Positions 5,072 through 5,567 of a DNA stretch of 5,567 nt are shown piece after piece. Below the pieces are notes generated by a model. It worked only from the letters and a program-made list of their open reading frames with translations. It searched no databases and was not told where the DNA came from. Source of the DNA: Clostridia bacterium (GTDB lineage: Bacteria > Bacillota > UBA994 > PWPR01); the NCBI GenBank assembly GCA_003557085.1, contig PWPR01000195.1, forward strand, positions 1 through 5,567. Direction: 5' to 3'. Numbering within the stretch: the first letter of the stretch is position 1; each line of letters opens with the position of its first letter. The position numbers and the translations under genes are program-made.

Positions 5072-5147
5072 TGGTGGGTCATGTTGGATTCGAACCAACG
5101 ACCCCCCGCTTAAAAGGCGGATGCTCTACCGACTGAGCTAATGACCC
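5072..5147 (-). tRNA. tRNA-Lys(TTT)
   Basis: Acceptor arms GGGTCAT (5147-5141) and ATGACCC (5082-5076) pair fully, with discriminator A (5075) and encoded CCA (5074-5072). Anticodon loop CTTTTAA gives TTT (5114-5112). D-stem GCTC/GAGC and T-loop TTCGAAT are canonical. First gene of the four-tRNA operon. Confidence 0.97.
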
Positions 5148-5159
5148 ACGCGTAAACAT

Positions 5160-5188
5160 ATGTTACAGTAATTCCTCTAAGATGTCAA
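5160..5188 (-). promoter_or_regulatory. Promoter of the tRNA-Lys-Glu-Val-Asp operon
   Basis: On the minus strand TTGACA (5183-5188, 6/6) is followed after 17 bases by TAACAT (5160-5165, 4/6 to TATAAT). The start near 5153 gives a leader of about 6 bases before tRNA-Lys. The -10 is weaker than that of the tRNA-Ser promoter. Confidence 0.7.
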
Positions 5189-5295
5189 TAACTAATTTTA
5201 AAAGATTTTGCTTTTTTAAAAAGCATTCCTATAACACAGCTTCTGTATAATAGCATAAAGCTACACTAATATGCAATTAATTTTTTTATTTTTTT

Positions 5296-5567
5296 CTAAC
5301 CTAGAGAATTTAATACTGATCTGGCTGCTACAACCCCTGCAACTGAAGCTTGAGCCAATCCTCTAGTTACACCGGCTCCATCTCCAACAGCCCACATACC
5401 CTTAATATTTGTTCTTAACTCATTGTCTAGTTGCACTCTATTTGAATAAAACTTAACTTCTACTCCATAAAGCAAAGTATGTCTTGAGTTTACTCCAGGA
5501 GCAACTTTATCTAATGCTTCAAGCATTTCTAACAAACTGACTACATATCTATGAGGCAAAACTAATG
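5296..5567 (-). CDS. FAD-dependent dehydrogenase-like protein, C-terminal part (partial)
   Basis: The frame is open to the right edge (codons for LVL precede PHRYVV), so the gene's start lies outside the window. About 90 residues are visible. The key feature is MWAVGDGAGVTRGLAQASVAGVVAARSVL near the end, matching the C-terminal GDGAG flavin-contact motif and following helix of the uncharacterised FAD-dependent dehydrogenases often grouped as COG2509. Members are usually about 450-550 residues and bind FAD in a two-part Rossmann fold; their substrate is not known. An internal TTG at 5559 is not a credible start because the domain is already under way. No convincing terminator follows the TAG: the downstream DNA is A-rich on the coding strand, and the only hairpin (5209-5225) is nearly all A-T. 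The tRNA operon has its own promoter. Confidence 0.8.
   Translation of the reverse strand, partial: LVLPHRYVVSLLEMLEALDKVAPGVNSRHTLLYGVEVKFYSNRVQLDNELRTNIKGMWAVGDGAGVTRGLAQASVAGVVAARSVLNSLG

Noticed and set aside
4765..5082. Open frame of 105 codons on the minus strand
   Set aside because: It runs through tRNA-Asp, tRNA-Val and tRNA-Glu and into the end of tRNA-Lys, and includes the terminator. The peptide is the typical artificial translation of tRNA genes.
5209..5225. TGCTTTTT/AAAAAGCA hairpin as terminator of the FAD protein gene, similar to the small hairpin at 318-332
   Set aside because: The stem is almost all A-T and the tail is not a clean T-run. The likeness of the two elements is expected by chance in such AT-rich DNA.
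1..5567. CRISPR arrays, insertion sequences, transposase genes or attachment sites
   Set aside because: No spaced direct repeats, no terminal inverted repeats flanking a gene, and no transposase or integrase motifs were seen. The tRNA genes are intact, without a duplicated 3' end in the window.

Overview
The window is AT-rich DNA with strong AGGAGG-type ribosome binding sites, sigma-A-like TTGACA/TATAAT promoters, CCA-encoding tRNA genes, a TTG start codon and an AgrC/AgrA-like two-component pair. This points to a low-GC Gram-positive bacterium, most likely an anaerobic clostridial Firmicute. The species cannot be named from the sequence alone. All recognised genes lie on the minus strand, so transcription runs from right to left.

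In transcription order: (1) 5567-5296 is the C-terminal end of an FAD-dependent dehydrogenase-like protein that enters from beyond the right edge. (2) 5188-4784 is a complete tRNA operon: a TTGACA promoter, then tRNA-Lys(TTT), tRNA-Glu(TTC), tRNA-Val(TAC) and tRNA-Asp(GTC), each with encoded CCA, closed by a perfect intrinsic terminator. (3) 4712-1734 is a compact three-gene unit: a SpoU/TrmH-family RNA 2'-O-methyltransferase, a LytTR response regulator (TTG start, 16 bases after the methyltransferase stop) and a membrane GHKL histidine kinase whose start overlaps the regulator by 16 bases. (4) 1697-510 is a pair of short CHR-domain membrane proteins joined by a TAATG stop/start overlap. They form a split chromate-type transporter with its own promoter, and a perfect 17-base palindrome covers the spacer and -10 region. 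(5) 506-198 is a 312-base stretch without a protein gene. It holds a strong hairpin terminator, possible plus-strand promoters and the promoter of the next gene. (6) 197-109 is tRNA-Ser(TGA), followed by another strong promoter (54-26) that fires off the left edge.

The core systems are an Agr-like sensor/regulator pair that lacks a visible AgrB/AgrD peptide module and is linked to an RNA methyltransferase, and a two-subunit CHR transporter under a probable repressor. The most unusual non-coding feature is at 201-506. The tRNA-Ser promoter region also reads as a well-spaced promoter in the opposite direction, a second weaker plus-strand promoter lies at 401-431, and both point into an intrinsic terminator with a seven-T tail. 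No ATG lies between, so a short untranslated plus-strand RNA is possible.

Nothing here proves a wholly new system. The non-coding transcript, the palindromic operator and the kinase/regulator/methyltransferase linkage are the parts worth testing.
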